DNA from: Carallia brachiata
Lineage: Eukaryota > Streptophyta > Magnoliopsida > Malpighiales > Rhizophoraceae
Length of the DNA stretch: 64,000 nucleotides
Reading direction: 5' to 3'
NCBI GenBank assembly: GCA_021464245.1
Contig: JADCRB010000006.1
Coordinates: 372,001-436,000 of the forward strand
The position numbers were made by a program, and so were the translations under genes. A model generated the notes under the pieces. The model did not search any database and was not told where the DNA came from. It worked only from the letters and a program-made list of their open reading frames with translations. Below are positions 36,640 to 56,099 of the stretch, piece by piece; the stretch's first letter is position 1; the number at the start of each line of letters is the position of its first letter.

Positions 36640-39522
36640 GGAAATGGAGGATGAATTCGAGTTTCCTCTACTAACACTTTTCGTGTTGTCCCGCTCTGCA
36701 ACTATTGCGGAACCATCTGGAAATTGTGGGGGAAGGTGGAACCTGAACTTGCTAGGTGCATATTCGCTGTTTGGTTCCAATACTCTACATGCTGGTCACT
36801 GCTTTAGAGAGTTGTCTAAACCAAGCCAATGCGTCTGTGAACTCACCAAATCAAACACTTTTATGTCATTACTGAGTTCTTTTTGTACAGCATGGATTGT
36901 GGTTGCAGTTGAATGTTGAGAATTTGATAATATGATGTTACATATCTTCCTCGTATCATATAGTTTGCACGTTTATTTTTTATAAGTTGTGCTGAAAAAA
37001 CATCCATACAAGAGTACATTTGGTTCCTTCTATGCTTATGTCTATTTTCCTTCCCACATTGTCAAGGACAGGAAATTGCAAACCGCTGACCGCAATTCTA
37101 CAGGTTGGAAAATAGGTGTCAAATTTCGACTCGATCCAACAACCTGACCTGAACTCGAGCAAGAAATAACGTTATGGGCCCAACCCAAAAAGGAATGTGA
37201 AGGAGTGGCTTGGAATTGGGCCTCGCCATGAATGTCGGATGAAGACCTTATAATGGTCTAATGTTCCCGTGTTTTCATTTTCCATTTCCAGTTTCTGAGA
37301 AGCGTCGGGTGGCGTCAACGTACTACTGAAGACATTTGAAGCGAAATATAGATTAAAACAAAGGATTGGCCCCCACGTTAACCTACAAAAGACAGTTGAA
37401 AAACTTATAGCTTACTCATTAATCATCGTTCCGTGTAATTCTGTTGCATAGGTCTCCGTCCAATTTGTTATGAATATCAAGCCAGAATTTGGTCGCCAGT
37501 TCTTTTCTTTGATTATTTCTTGAACACAAGCCTCATGGATTGATTACCTACTATTCCATCACTTTAAAAAAAACAAAAATTGTGGGTAAGTCGGATTAAT
37601 TTTAAATGAGGAAATTTTTCAGTCTGTAGAGGAGATAACAAACTTATCATATCGAAGAAGATGGGTGCTTGCCACCCCTTAGAAGGCTAGAGTTTCCATA
37701 AACTTAAGATAAAAACAAATATGAGACAAGCAAGGGTGTTAGCCGAAAGCAACCGTCATTTGATCCGTGATGTTCAAATTTCCTCATATTAACATTATTT
37801 TTTCATTGTTTAGTTTGCAAGAATGATACGCTGGTTTGTTACAAGGCCAATTTGAGATGTTCTTAATTTGTTTAAAGTGAGAGAGGGGCTTAGCTTGTTT
37901 ACCCACATTGATAACGTCGTGGTTAAGCCTAGACACTAAACTAGATTAAATTAAGCACTCAATGTCGATGAGAGCAAGAAAAAATTGAACATACAACACC
38001 TAAAAGACCCAAAAAAAAAAAAAAGAGTTTGGTTTTATGAATAAACTAATTAGACAAACAATTTAGACAAACAAGTTTCAAATTTATAAAACTACCTTAA
38101 ATCATAAAAAAGACAAAAGAAGTGAGCTAAAAACATAAATTTGAAAATCTTGTCATGCCAGATTATTCAAATTATGCGGGCAAAAAGTTTGCCCACAATC
38201 CTTTTAAAAAAAATAAAATAAAATTATGAGGCCTATATAGTTTCCGTAGTTAAGCCAATTAGATTTGTGAAATTGAATTTAATAAGTTTGATATGGTAAG
38301 TAACCGAAAAAATAAGTTTTCGTTTAAATATGATCCGAGTGTTGAAGCTCAAGCATGAGTTTACAAATTTTGAAGTACAATATTTATTTTACATAATTTT
38401 TAAGTAAATTTTGTTTTATTAAAATACATAAATACACTCATTTAAAAATGAAAAAAAAAAATCGCGTACTTTGGGTACCTGCAAAACGTGTACATAGATG
38501 CTAGTTTCCGTTTTTTTTTTTTTTCTTTGGTTGGTAGGGACAAGAATTTTTTGCTAATTATCTAAATTGACTGTAGATGCAATCAAGAATTCAAGGATAA
38601 ATAATTAAAAATTGCCATCTCATGAACGAAAATTTAAAATTCTCATTAATAATTGAAGCCGCCGTTGTTCTATTTTGTTGGAAATTATATAAAGATCCAA
38701 ATTTTGAAAGTATGACAAAAAAGGAAAAAAAAATTATTCTATCTGAATTTATTATGGTAATTGATTTCATGAGCTCCACATGAGGCCTCATATGAAACCC
38801 AGAAAATCAACATCTCATATGATGATGGCCATGTCTGAAATCTGAATACAAGAAAAATAGCACGGCTCCGAAAATAAACACCAGAAATGCGATAAAAAGT
38901 CAAATATAGTTACAATTACTCAAATAGCCAAGGGGCCAGTTAGCTTCCAAAGAGTATATCACAATAATAATTGCTGGCAGTGCTGACTATTTTTACTCAA
39001 AAAAAAAAAAAAAAAAAGAATTAAATTAGGAATTCTTATAATTCATTATTGGCATTCGGATTCAAATGGTCTAATCTACCAAAAAGATTGCACATGCAAA
39101 GTAAGCAATAGAAGTGTTAATAAAAACTTACAATTAACCACTAATTCGTTGTGTTCTAATGGTAAATATCGAACGTTACCAAGTCAAAGGTTTTAAGTTC
39201 GAAAGCGTTTGGTGGGGTTAAACATACTACTCCCCTTTATAATACTGGGTTATACTGTAACCATCCAAACAGTTCAGAAGTTTCCCTGATAATAGGGGTA
39301 ATATTTCCTGACGGAATTGTGGGGCACTACCTCTATCTTTCCATTTTTTTAACCGAAAAAAAAAAACTTACAATCAATTAACAATTATCTTCGTGGTATA
39401 CTCAAGTCATCAATCGACGACCAAAGACGGAGATTAACAACGAAAACCGGCCAACAAGTTTTATCTCAGTCACAAATAAAAGGCAAAAAAAGAATGAAAT
39501 AAACAACCCAAAAAACAATAAA
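36640..39522. other. Intergenic region after the receptor kinase
   Basis: The first ~300 bases are the presumed 3' UTR. After that I see AT-rich sequence without a recognised gene. Between about 39140 and 39360 the strings GTGTTCTAATGGTAAAT and GGTTTTAAGTTCGAAAG are spaced like the A- and B-boxes of a decayed tRNA-derived SINE, followed by GGGGTTAAACATACTACTCCCC. Confidence 0.5.
39140..39360 (+). repeat. Possible SINE remnant
   Basis: A pol III promoter-like pair (GTGTTCTAATGGTAAAT, then AAGTTCGAAAG about 45 bases later) heads a ~200-bp segment that ends at a T/A-rich stretch. No target duplication could be fixed by eye. Confidence 0.35.
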
Positions 39523-39697
39523 TAAGGGTTAGGCTATAACGACCATAAAAACACACAGATTTATATTTTTTACATTTACTGTAATACCCAACATATACAA
39601 TTTCACACTTTAATAAGTAATATACGTTTACCTATGATTCTTGGTGGTCAAATTAGTGACCCCCAGCCAAGAACAAAAAAAGTTTGTAATTTCAAGA

Positions 39698-40162
39698 TCA
39701 ATTTTCATGATGATCATCATCATGAACATCAACCTTGGCTATGGTACTGCAAGACATTAATCTCCGATACGCTGATAAGAAAGCGGCACACGAAGCATCT
39801 CTAGCCATCCTTAAATATGCTATTCTATCCAAGCTTGTTTTGTCACTGTCACAGCCTTGCAACCTCTTTATCATCAATTTACTATGCTTGACTTTGGCCC
39901 CAACCTTGACGAAACACTTCTTGGTCTTCTCACCCACACTTTCTTTCCTTGTGAACTTGTAGCTTCTCAGATACAATTGCCTGCATGATATGCTGTCGAC
40001 GATAACAGGGTGACCGTTGATCACTTGCCGTCGGGAACTAAAGCTGATTGACCTTGAAGATTCACCGTCGGATTCCAACCGTTCGTGGTGGAGGTTCGCA
40101 TAGGCTCGCCGGGTCGGGACGTGGGTGTCGTTGATGCAATCGGATATGCAAGTTTTGGCCAT
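39698..40162 (-). CDS. Small basic plant protein, function unknown
   Basis: A 154-residue open frame from ATG at 40162 to TGA at 39698-39700, uninterrupted. It starts MAKTCISDCINDTHVP. A Ser/Arg-rich stretch (SSRSISFSSRR) follows, then a Cys-Arg block (SISCRQLYLRSYKFTRKE), a Lys-rich centre (TKKCFVKVGAKVKHSK), RLQGCDSDKTS, and a short Asp/His tail (VHDDDHHEN). There is no signal peptide or membrane segment, and it is strongly basic before the acidic tail. I recognise the style of an uncharacterised conserved plant family but cannot name a function. A minus-strand TATAAATA about 45 bases upstream supports the start. In the duplicate block only its last few codons and stop survive (near 56170). 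Confidence 0.75.
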   Translation of the reverse strand: MAKTCISDCINDTHVPTRRAYANLHHERLESDGESSRSISFSSRRQVINGHPVIVDSISCRQLYLRSYKFTRKESVGEKTKKCFVKVGAKVKHSKLMIKRLQGCDSDKTSLDRIAYLRMARDASCAAFLSAYRRLMSCSTIAKVDVHDDDHHEN

Positions 40163-40205
40163 GGTTATGGTGATGATTAGGCTTCGTTTTTTATTTTATG
40201 GGTGT

Positions 40206-40213
40206 TATTTATA
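40206..40213 (-). promoter_or_regulatory. TATA box of the small plant gene
   Basis: TATAAATA on the minus strand, 44 bases upstream of the start codon at 40162. This implies a very short 5' UTR. Confidence 0.6.
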
Positions 40214-43200
40214 GGATATAAGGAGTAGAATAGAAGTATATGTTTAGGGGATTCTGCATACCGTATGGGAGTCTTAATATGCGGAGTGTACAACTATTTT
40301 GGCAACATGTGGGTTCTAGTATATACGTAATTGTCCATTTCTTTTCGCAAAATTTCTGCTACCTTTATCTCCTCTGGATTAGACTGAGAAGGGTTTTGTT
40401 ATGTCTGTTTAAATTGGGTGTTGTTTGCTTCTTGTTTGTATTTTTGTATAGTTCAATATTTTTGTATTTAGCAAGTATATCTAGTTGATTTCTGTTATAA
40501 GTTTATTAAAATGTCGTGGGTGCTACCGTCGGTAGATTTACTCTACTAAGTTAAATTTATTTAAGATCTTAATTTTATATAAGTTTAATTGCAGTTCAGT
40601 TTATACTTTCATTATAATACCTTCATTATAAGGTTTTATCAGAACAAGCCTTGGGTCCAATTAGAAAAAGGTCTGCTAGACCGTAACAACCAATTTGACT
40701 GTATTGAATCCTGTTTTACACAGATGTAATTCATCAATTTGACTCTATTGTACTCCTATTTTATATAGATCTTCTTGTTGCCTTTACGTGGAATTTATGT
40801 ATGATTTTAAATGATATTAATGCAACAATTTTTTTTGTTAAAAAAAATTAGTTAAACATAATAGAGACAAATTTGAAAGTTGAATTCAAACGGACTTTTT
40901 AGAATAGTTAGTTTATCAATATTATATCAAAGAAGAGATGTGATATTTAAATCTTAATTTTTTCAAATCTTTATCTCCTAATTATAATATGGTTTGACCC
41001 TCTCTAAGACAAAAAAAAGCAAAAAAAAAATGATGTTTAAACTCAATATAAGAGTAAGATTATTCCATTATAATTTATAAGTCACAAGTGTGTTTTGTGG
41101 AAATAACACCTTTGCAAACGCTTACGCTTTGTTTGGATACCTGTTGGAATTGGAATGGAATGGAAATTTCGAATCTCAAGATACTTTCTGACGTTTGGCT
41201 AAAATAGTTAAAAGTTAACAGAAATTGATTTGCGTACTTACAGTATTGGTCAGTAAAGTGGAATTAAAAAATATTTTTTTTGAAAAAATGAATTTATCTA
41301 ACAGTGCAACAAGTGGGACAAAAAACCAAGAAAAAATAATTTATTTATCTAAATAACAAATTCATTCAATTTTTTTTTTCATAATTTTTTTTTCAAATTA
41401 TTTTATTTCTCACTACTCTCTTTTCCATCAAATTCTTACAATCCAAACAGAGCATTAGTGTCGCGTGACTGTTCCAATAATCTATGGGTTAGGCAAGAAT
41501 TAGATGGATAGACTGCAAACTTTGAGCATAAATGCTAATGACATCAGGATCGCTCGATTTATTAGGTTCAGTCAGGACATATTAGCTTAACAAATATAGA
41601 ACGATCTATTTGTTTAACGAATTGCCACTTGTTAGTTTTTCCTCTCCTCTTGCGTATGGGTGATTAAGACGGAAATGAAATTGAGCTCGGCTCGTGCATT
41701 TTCTTGCTGGCTAAGGACTACCCCACCTAAACAACAAAAGGCAAATTGAAACTGAGGGCGCTATGTCATTTTAGACAAGCCGCCTTCCTTTTTTTTTATT
41801 TTTCTTTGGGAAACAAAAATGAATAAGCAGCATCGTGCATCGCGGACTCGTCAAGAATATTTGTTCAAACTTCTTATTTGAGTTACACCAAAAAATCTAT
41901 ATCGAATTCATGAGAGAATAAACCCCACGATGTCCGACAAGAGATTGAGTCTATCGTCTCATAATAAATTAACTTGATTTGGTTTTTAAAAAAAAAAAAA
42001 GAGTAGGTGGAGAAAAGATGTCGTAAAGGCAGTTTAATGTGCCCTAAACACTTATTATTTTTCCCGACTAAATTACTTGACTGAATTGTAAGAAACTACA
42101 TACTGAATAAATGATGTGAATTGTCAATATTATCTTTTTTATCAAAAAATTTTTCAATGGTTATCTCTTTAAACTGATTCACATCAACGTTAGAGTCGGG
42201 AAACGAATGAAACATTCCTTCGAGAAGAGTACCATTATTCTTGAAGATGTCTCGTTTTGGTTATTATAGCTAGAGATCTTGGGCAGTAGAAAATAAGTAT
42301 GACTCGTCCTCGACTACGGTAAACTCGTGGAATTGTTTGCATTGAGTTTTGTTTGGAGGGTGTACAATAGGCATGGATCTCTTCTCCAGTTAATTCCCAA
42401 AAAGGCAAAATAAAATTTGTTAAAAAGAATCAATGATTTTTTTTTTTTATTTGGTTTTGAAGGAATAGTCACAATCATATAAAGATAGTGTAGATAAAAA
42501 ATGTGCAGAAGTTTAAAATTCTACTCACTGTAATGAGACACATACTTTATTATCATTAAGAAAAGCCCCATATCTCAATCAATTTGTTTTTGTATTTCCA
42601 CAATTTTGCCCCAAAACTATGATAAATTAGTCAAAAAAAAAAAAGAAAAAAGAAACTATGATAACTTGCTAACTTGTGAAGTTTGAACTGGGCTCTCTGA
42701 TGAGGCTTTAGCAGGCATGTGCCTACCAAGCCCATGAGACAGACTTCTTTTGTTTTTTTGGGTCTCGACAGACCTCTTTTTGGGAGTGCGAGAGAATTTG
42801 CGCCATGTGAATGGGCTTGTACGTTCAAATTGAAATAAGTCACAAGGTGGGTTCCACTTGGTTTGTAGAATACAAGAATCACGTGTAAGGCAATTAGCCC
42901 CACTCCAACCAAAATAGGGCCCATTCAAAGCTATTGTTGACCCTTGTCGTCTTGGTCATCTATACTTTGAGCTGAAGATTTGAGACAAAAACGGTGGTGG
43001 GAACGGCAGAATTGGAGCATGGCTTGGCTGCGTCAAGACAATCATATGTTCGGAATGTCATTTTCAAAAAGTCCCTTCGAAAGCAAGCGCCGGAGGAGGT
43101 CATTTTCATATAATTTTATTGTCCATTTTGGTGTGTCTGCACTGTTCAGTAAGTTGCCTGGGCCGGCTCGGGCCCAATTTGTTATGCTGATGTTAAGTAC

Positions 43201-45639
43201 GAGTAGCTAAAATAGTTATTGATCTTATTAGTTAAGAGTATGATCGAAAATTTAATTTTTACTATACCCCTTTTCCATTTTTTCTTATATGAGTTTAATG
43301 CTTTCTTAAGACCTAAAAAATAGAAATTAAATTTGCTCTCCTTAAACACGCTAAGTTATCACATTTTTTTTCATAATCGCTTGATCTAATTTGTATAAAT
43401 CTTTAAGCATTGAGTTGATGACTTTTTATCATTCATATGCTACTTCATTATATTTTTTCAATATGGGATTTCTATCACAATTCACACTATCAAATGCCAA
43501 CAAGTATTAAGATGGACAATATGTGTGATATTATTCGATTCAGCTATGTGATTATTTGGCATTCATCACCTCCTCACCATAGTCAAATTTTTTTACGTAC
43601 GCTGGATCGATGATAGAAATCAGAAAATTAATAAAAGAAAATGAGAGCTTTATTATATTGTATACCAAATGATATTGCATTCGTTTAAAATGCTAGTTGA
43701 CCTTTATTATGTCAAAGATAAAATGAAAAACCAGTTTGTTATATTTTGTCAATAAATTAAAAACTTACCTATATTTGTAGAAAGCAGATGATTTATAAAT
43801 TTTATATGGCATGTGCATGTCACAACCTTATGCTGATGTAAACATATGATATAGAATATCTGTGGATTTGGTGTTCATCACATGATTTAACATACGTCAC
43901 GAAGCACATGCGTTTGAGTTATTATTTGAGATTATATTTTTAATTTGATTAGAGGTAAATCATTTAATTCAAGCTAGACCGGCAATTATTTATCTAATGG
44001 CATTATTTTTAAGTGTACGAGTTTATGAGTTGAACTTTAGTCCCGATGATATTAAGTAAAAGTTAGGTGATGAGTAGTTAATGATTCTTATTAAATAGTA
44101 TGAAATTTATTGTTTTATAGTTCAATGTAGCTATTAAATTGCGGAATATACTAATTTGCAAATTAAGATTACTTTGTGTTGACGACCCAATATTTCATTC
44201 TTTTTTTTTGTTAGGTTAATAAAAAAAATATTCACATATAAATTAGTCATAATATTTATAAGACGATATTAACTTTTTCTATTAATTTCTTTATGCAATA
44301 TGTAAGAAGGGAAGGAAAAAAAAAAAAAAAGCTGAAAAAAAGCTTTTGTGATTGAGGTAGACTCGATCAGAAAGCACCTGCTCAGAAAGTTGCTAGTTCC
44401 CACTAGTCCAAAAAACTGAAAAAACAAATTCTTGTATTCATTTCTTAATTTGTTAATTGATGCGTCAGCCAGAAAGAAAACTGATTTAATTCGCTCTAAG
44501 AACTTTTAAACGGTCCCACCTCAACCAAATGCGAAAAGACACAGCCACGTGTAGGTTTCTTAAGGGTTTGTAAACCCCTTTTCCAATTGTAAATTTGTGA
44601 AAATAACACCCACCCAGCCGGTATAGTGTACATAATTGCCAAAAAAAAAAAAAAACAAATTATAATATAATTATAAAGTTATTGGAGGAGGTATAAAAGA
44701 AGAATATGCTTGGTGCCAGGAGTGCCCCATTACGACACACAACCCAAGAAGAAAGGACATTTTTTTTTTTAATTTACTACGTTTATATTCTTATTTTAAG
44801 CTTAATAAATAAACAAAATAATTACTGAAATTAACAATTTAATTATATTTTAATATATTTCTCTTGTCATTAATTTAAATTTAAATTTTTACGTCCATAT
44901 TGTTTTATAATAGAGATATTCAATGTAAACTTAATGTATAAATTTAATATTCGTTAATACTGCAACTGTACATAAGAAAGACTTGTTTAAGTTTAGTAAT
45001 GTTCCGATAATAATTTTTGTTTATGAGAAAAATTAAATGAAAATATCAACAATAAAAAAATCAATCTCAACTCAAGAATTCGATAACTGTCATATTTACG
45101 AATTGATTTTTTTTATAAAAAATAAACATAATAAAAGATAGTAATAAAAAATTATTAAAATAAAATTAAATGGTAAAATTGGAGTATCAATTTGATCAAG
45201 TACGAGATTTATTTCAGGTCTTGCTTTTTTTTTTTTTTTTTTGGGTTTAGTCAAGCATTCCGGTAGAAAATAAAAAAAACATTTCTTGATCTCGAGGCAA
45301 GCAGCAAGTGCAAGGAAGCTTCGTACGGAAAAAAAAGTAATCCTATATTGCTGAAATCCACAAATACCTCATTATTAGTTACAGCATGTAACGATGATTA
45401 GAAAAATTTTATAACAACAGATAATAATACATTGATGCAACGTAATTTAATAAAAAATTTTAACTTATAAAAAATAATATATAAAATATTAAATAAATTA
45501 TTTATCTTTTACGTATCTTAGTAACCGGTCCGACTTAACATTTTCTCCAACCCTAATAGGAAAGGGGAAAAAGGGATTGGCTGGGTGCGAGCTCAGGTAA
45601 GTTAAACGCAAAAAGGGTTTTTGCGTGCCGGTTCTGAAA
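40214..45639. other. Intergenic region between the small gene and the Ca2+-ATPase
   Basis: No gene recognised. A Tourist-like MITE lies at 41125-41454. The open frames at 42631-42928 (-) and 42980-43210 (+) have no family features. From about 44375 the sequence matches the duplicate block; a GCCACGTGT G-box-like motif near 44543 is conserved in both copies (also near 56872). Confidence 0.55.
41125..41454. mobile_element. Tourist-like MITE (330 bp)
   Basis: The left end CGCTTTGTTTGGAT and the reverse complement of the right end, TGCTCTGTTTGGAT, match at 12 of 14 positions. TTA flanks both sides (41122-41124 and 41455-41457). There is no coding capacity. The pattern fits a PIF/Harbinger-type MITE. 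Confidence 0.7.
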
Positions 45640-45699
45640 AGCGATCCATTCCAAACTTCCAAAAACGCATCGTTGCCGTTCGATCGCAAGGACCCACTG

Positions 45700-45707
45700 C
45701 CACGTCA
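45700..45707 (+). promoter_or_regulatory. CCACGTCA (bZIP/ACGT-core) element in the ATPase promoter
   Basis: CCACGTCA is TGACGTGG on the other strand, an ACGT-core site of the kind bound by plant bZIP factors, including those of the ER stress response. It lies about 90 bases upstream of the TATA box. The duplicate promoter carries TGACGTGG at 58190-58197, plus TACGTCATC. Function is inferred from motif only. Confidence 0.45.
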
Positions 45708-45790
45708 GCGTCAGTTCTCTGACTGGACAGTATTTCATTGGTCGTAATCGTGTGGAATCAAATTTCTCCTGCCAAAACTCATGTGCAATC

Positions 45791-45798
45791 TATAAATA
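45791..45798 (+). promoter_or_regulatory. TATA box of the Ca2+-ATPase gene
   Basis: TATAAATA about 425 bases before the start codon, followed by a leader with AGAGAG and CTCTCT runs (45855-45921) and a 5'-UTR intron. Confidence 0.65.
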
Positions 45799-45954
45799 GG
45801 ACACAGAGATATAACAGAGATTAATCGTTCCTAAATAAAAAGCTGTTTTCTAGAGAGAGAAAGAGATAGAGAGAGAATGTGAGTGTGCCGTATGGTAGCG
45901 TGTCTCTCTCTCTCTCTCTCTGGAGTTTTTATTAGAGTTCACTCCAATTTTCTG

Positions 45955-46159
45955 GTAATCGAAACCCTAATTTTTCTTATTTTTTTAGAATTTTTTGGAT
46001 TGATTTTTGGCTTCTCTGATGGCTTGGATTTGTTACTCTTCGGTTTCTGTTTGGTTACCGGGAAAATTAGGCTGAATCAGTTAATGAAATATCGACTTGT
46101 TTATTTTACATTTATGTTTATTTGAATTTGTTTAATTACATGAATAATGAAATTTTCAG
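45955..46159 (+). other. 5'-UTR intron of the Ca2+-ATPase gene (205 bp)
   Basis: Donor at CTG|GTAATC (45955) and acceptor at TTTTCAG|GCC (46159). The same donor and acceptor contexts occur in the duplicate copy (58524 and 62103), where the intron is expanded to about 3.6 kb. Confidence 0.6.
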
Positions 46160-46215
46160 GCCAAATTCTGGGGAATATATATTGTTCGGTCTCTGATTCG
46201 GTGAGATTTAATTGA

Positions 46216-51395
<5,180 letters not shown>

Positions 51396-51740
51396 CCTCA
51401 AAAAATTCAAGGTCTGCAATTGTAAACCTGTCCTTTGAAAATGACTGGTTTTGGTTTGGATCTTTAAAACTGGTTCGATGAATTATACAACTGCATCTGT
51501 ATACCCCCTGCTACATACTGATTCGTTGCTTATCTCAACTTCCCACTTGAATTATCAAAATTTTCTTTTATATTATTGATTACATGTTATATTTTAATTG
51601 GAGGAAATATTCATTAAATTAAGATGAAAATTGAAAAGAAGAAAAGCCGAGTGTTTATGAAACCAGAAATTTCATTGAAGCTGGAGATACACCGCCTAAA
51701 TCCCTAATTACACAAAACACCACACCCATTAAAAACCCTA

Positions 51741-52127
<387 letters not shown>

Positions 52128-53084
52128 TTAGAAAGATTGTTTTGTTAATTGAAAAAAAAAACATGCTTTGTAGCTGGAGTGGGGGTATAAGTATTTTTCT
52201 AGGCACATGTAAAAAAAAAAAAAAAGATTTTTCTAGGCAGGTAATTTTCGAAAAGTTTAAAAAATTAGAAGGCATTTGAATAAAGAGTCATGTTATGTAG
52301 TCGTTAAAAAGAAAACGCGGAATAGGTAAAAATTTTTTTTATAATTAATAATTTATTATGTAATTAAATACTTAATTTTTATAATAAAAAAATAAATAAA
52401 AAATTTTGTTATAATAATTTAATATTTTATTATATAAATAATTAAATTAATTAAAAAAAATATTTATTTATTTTTTTTGTCCATAAATTTCCTCCACCAA
52501 AATTTTCTCTAGAATAAAAAAGACCTGCCAGTACTGTTAAAAAAAATACGCGTGTGGTTCAATGACTTACATTCTGTCGAATCAGACGGTATTTAATAAT
52601 GTTGGACCTTCGTGTCATCTGACATGGTGAACCTCTTGCTTACGTGGCAAAACGCTAAGCCGTGCAGCAGCTAATTTTGCTTTCAACACTCAAAAGATGG
52701 GTTATTAGGGAGCGGGTTGATTTTATTATTGATAATTGTTATTATTAATTATTAATTATTATTTTTATTATTAATTATAATTATTAATGAAATTATGCAT
52801 TTAGTTAAAAGATTAATTTTTAAAAAATATATGAATTTTTTATTTTATTTTAATTTTATCATAAATATTTTATTTTTCTCAATATATCACTAACTATTTA
52901 TTTAATCATAAATCCATCACGCGCTGTTATGATACGGTAGCGAATTTCGTTAGTTTACTAATACGACGATTCTATGCTACCACTTAGACATATGACCTGT
53001 AAATAAAAAAATAAAAAAAAAAGTTTCAGACATTTCTCCCCCTCTTTCCTGAGTCTCTCCCTCTCTCTCTCACGCTCTCTTAAA

Positions 53085-53390
53085 CTCTCCGGTGTGTTTA
53101 GAGTGCGGAAAAAATGAAGGAAAATAAAGAAAAAAAGAAAAAAAGTGAAAAAAAATAAAATTATTTGAAATAGTAAAAAAAGTTAAGAGAAAAAAGTAGA
53201 AAAAAAAATGAATAACAATTTGTGAGAGAAAAAATAAAAAGAAAATAAAATTATTTATAATAGTAAAAAATATGAAAGAAAGAAAGTATAGTAAAAAAAT
53301 GTGAATAATAATTTGTGAAAAAAATAAAAAAATAAAATTATTTAGAGTAATATAAAAAAATAAAATAATAATTATTATTATATATTTTTT
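53085..53390 (+). mobile_element. Purine-rich MITE-like element, inverted relative of 56500-56830
   Basis: Begins GTGTGTTTAGAGTGCGG and continues with repeated AAAATTATTTRRARTAGTAAAAA and AATAACAATTTGTGAGA blocks. The reverse complement of 56500-56830 shows the same start (GTGTGTTTGGAGTGAGG) and the same block order. Two copies of one non-autonomous family, in opposite orientation 3.4 kb apart. Confidence 0.65.
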
Positions 53391-53501
53391 TTTTTTTTAT
53401 TTTCTCTCACACGGGCCTCACTTTGTCTACGTGAGAAAGAATCAATTATTTTTTCCAATTGTCCCCTGCACTTAAAATGAATCGACTCCTCGCCAACTCC
53501 T

Positions 53502-53527
<26 letters not shown>
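53502..53527. repeat. (CT)n microsatellite
   Basis: About 13 CT units, followed 100 bases later by a GAGA-rich stretch of opposite composition. Confidence 0.9.
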
Positions 53528-53532
<5 letters not shown>

Positions 53533-56099
53533 AAAATTTTTGTTTCTCAGTTTCCAATTTGATCTCCACATATATATAAATACTTTTCAATGTCTAATCG
53601 TTTTTTTTTTTTTCCTTCTCTCAGTCCTGAAGAGACTGAGAGCGAGAGAAGGAGAGGAGACCGATAGAGATGGAGAGAATGAGCGAGACTACAGAGATTG
53701 AGAGTGAGAGAGGAGACTGAGAGTTCGACAGAGAGCGAGAGAGAAAGGGTAGGGGAAACAGGGAGGGACACTTGGGTTGGAGACAAATTTTTGTGTTTTT
53801 TTTTTGTCTTGAATTTCATTTTTTAATTTCATCTCAAAAATAATATTTTTATACGTGGTATGTCTATGTAACAATTTTTTTGTCCTCGTGTCCATGTAAC
53901 AATGTAACAATGTATGTCATGTTATATCGCAATTCAGTACACTAATCAAATTTGTTATTATATTATGATCGCATGATAAATTTATAACTAAATGGATAAT
54001 TAATAATATATTTAAAAAAATAAAAAAATTTATTATAAATTTAGAACAAAAAAATTCATGTATTTTGATGAGATTAATCTTTGATTAAATTAATACCGAC
54101 TGATTGTTATTAAAATAGTAAAATAACTATTTAGAATATTACATTTTCGTTTTAAAAATCTATTGTAAAGTTTTTTTAAAAAAACCAAAAAAAAAAATTG
54201 ATTTTTTTGAAAATATTTAATTTTTTTACCCAATTTCTTTATTATTATTTAGAAATTAAAAAAAAACAAGAAAAGGAAAAGGTAAATAAGTTAAAGACAA
54301 AAACCAAAGATGTTCGAGGATAAAAAATACCATACAGTTTCAAATCTCTCGTTATCATTCATACAGTTAATCTTGTAAGGAATTAATACAAAAATATTAA
54401 AAAAAATTCAACAATGTAGTGAAGAAATTAGATTATTATTATTGAGAGTAATATAGTCAAAAAAAAAAAACAATCAGCTATTGTTTCTCTTAAAAAGTAA
54501 TTCAAAATTATCTTTCAATCAGCTGCTCTTTGAGATTAAAAAAAAATCCACAAAGCAAAGTAAAAAATTTTAACTAAACACCCTTTCTCCTTATTTTTAA
54601 AAATAAAATGTAAACACAACTCCAAAAGTTAAACCAAACACCTCACAAGGGAGTATTTAGTTTATTTGTTGCTGATTATTGTCACTGTGATTGATTGCTA
54701 ATTGTTGTTATTAATTGTTGATTGCTGTAGTTTATTGTTATTATTGATGAATAAAATAAAATTATAATATTTAGTTAAATTAACACTTACTATTACTGAT
54801 TAAATAATAAAATAAAATTTTAGACATGTTTTTGTTTTATTATAATATATATCTTTTTAATTCTAAGTTAATCTAAACTAGTCTCTCTTTCATCTCAAAA
54901 AAAAAATTTAAACTAGTCATGTAAAAATGTATATTATATATTTATACATAAAAATTCATTAAATTTGCAACTTGAAACTCAACTATAATTTATAATAAAT
55001 ATATATATAAATTATATATCAGTTACCACTTACAAGGTAAACAATAAATATTATTTTCACCATTCAATTATCGTGTTCAAGAAATATAATATTATTTTTA
55101 TTATTCCAATTAAAAAATGAGCACGACATATAAAAATTATTATTTTTTATAAAAATAAATTATAGGTAATATTTTAAAAATAATTTAAAATTATAAGTAA
55201 AATCTATATTTATGCTCTAAAAAATCCATACAATTTTCCACCTTAACAAAAATGCGTTAGAAAAATTTATCGCAACTTCTTTGAAACTTATTACCCTATT
55301 AATTAGTAGGGCCAAATTTTTATAGCCGAGAGATTGCTTAAAAAAACGAGCCAAGTGCTGCCGATCGACTGCAAATCTTTAATTATATCTTTTGTTTTCA
55401 GTATCACGAAAAATTTCTTTTCTAAACCAACTTAAATCCCTTTTACCCTTTCATTTTCGCCATCGTTCGTCGTTGTTGCTAGTCGTTAAGCACATAATTT
55501 GTTTTTAGGTGTTTTTTTTTTTTTTGGGCCGGGGGGGGGGGGTGGGTTATGGTAAACGGAGGAGCCTTAAACAAATTTAGACGATTTTAATTTAACTCAT
55601 TTTTAATATAATTAATAATTTTATATCATATAATAAATAGTATTTATTTAAAATAAAATAATAAAATAAATTTATATGTATAACGATATATGAATTAAAT
55701 TTGTACAAAATGCGAAAGTAACAATTACCTCAAAACTTAGACCTAAGTACTTTCTTTGGCCTATCTCAAAATAAGGATTAGTCTTAGCTAGAAGAATCAG
55801 AGCGTGCCGTGTCTTTCGCTTTTACCTGTAGGAGACTAGGAGTTGATTAGTTGATTGACCCTCGCAATCAAACAGCCAAGTCTTCTCTTTTGGTTTCATC
55901 GTATTTTCTCATGGAAATCCACCTGAAGACGGCAGCTAGCAAATAAATAAATAGGGGCGGCTACACCGACGGCGGTGAAGACACACAGATTTATATTTTT
56001 CTTTGGTCGGTAGAGATATTTTTCGTTCTTTGAAACATCCACCGGACCACCATACAAAAATTCACCCTTTAATTAATAAGCAATGCATGTACCCATGAT

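Noticed and set aside
42631..42928. Two overlapping minus-strand open frames of 90-97 residues
   Set aside because: No recognisable family, low-complexity end (poly-Phe), no promoter or splice context, and two frames compete.
53459..53910. Several open frames with RERER and SLSLSL runs
   Set aside because: Readings of (CT)n and (GA)n microsatellites.
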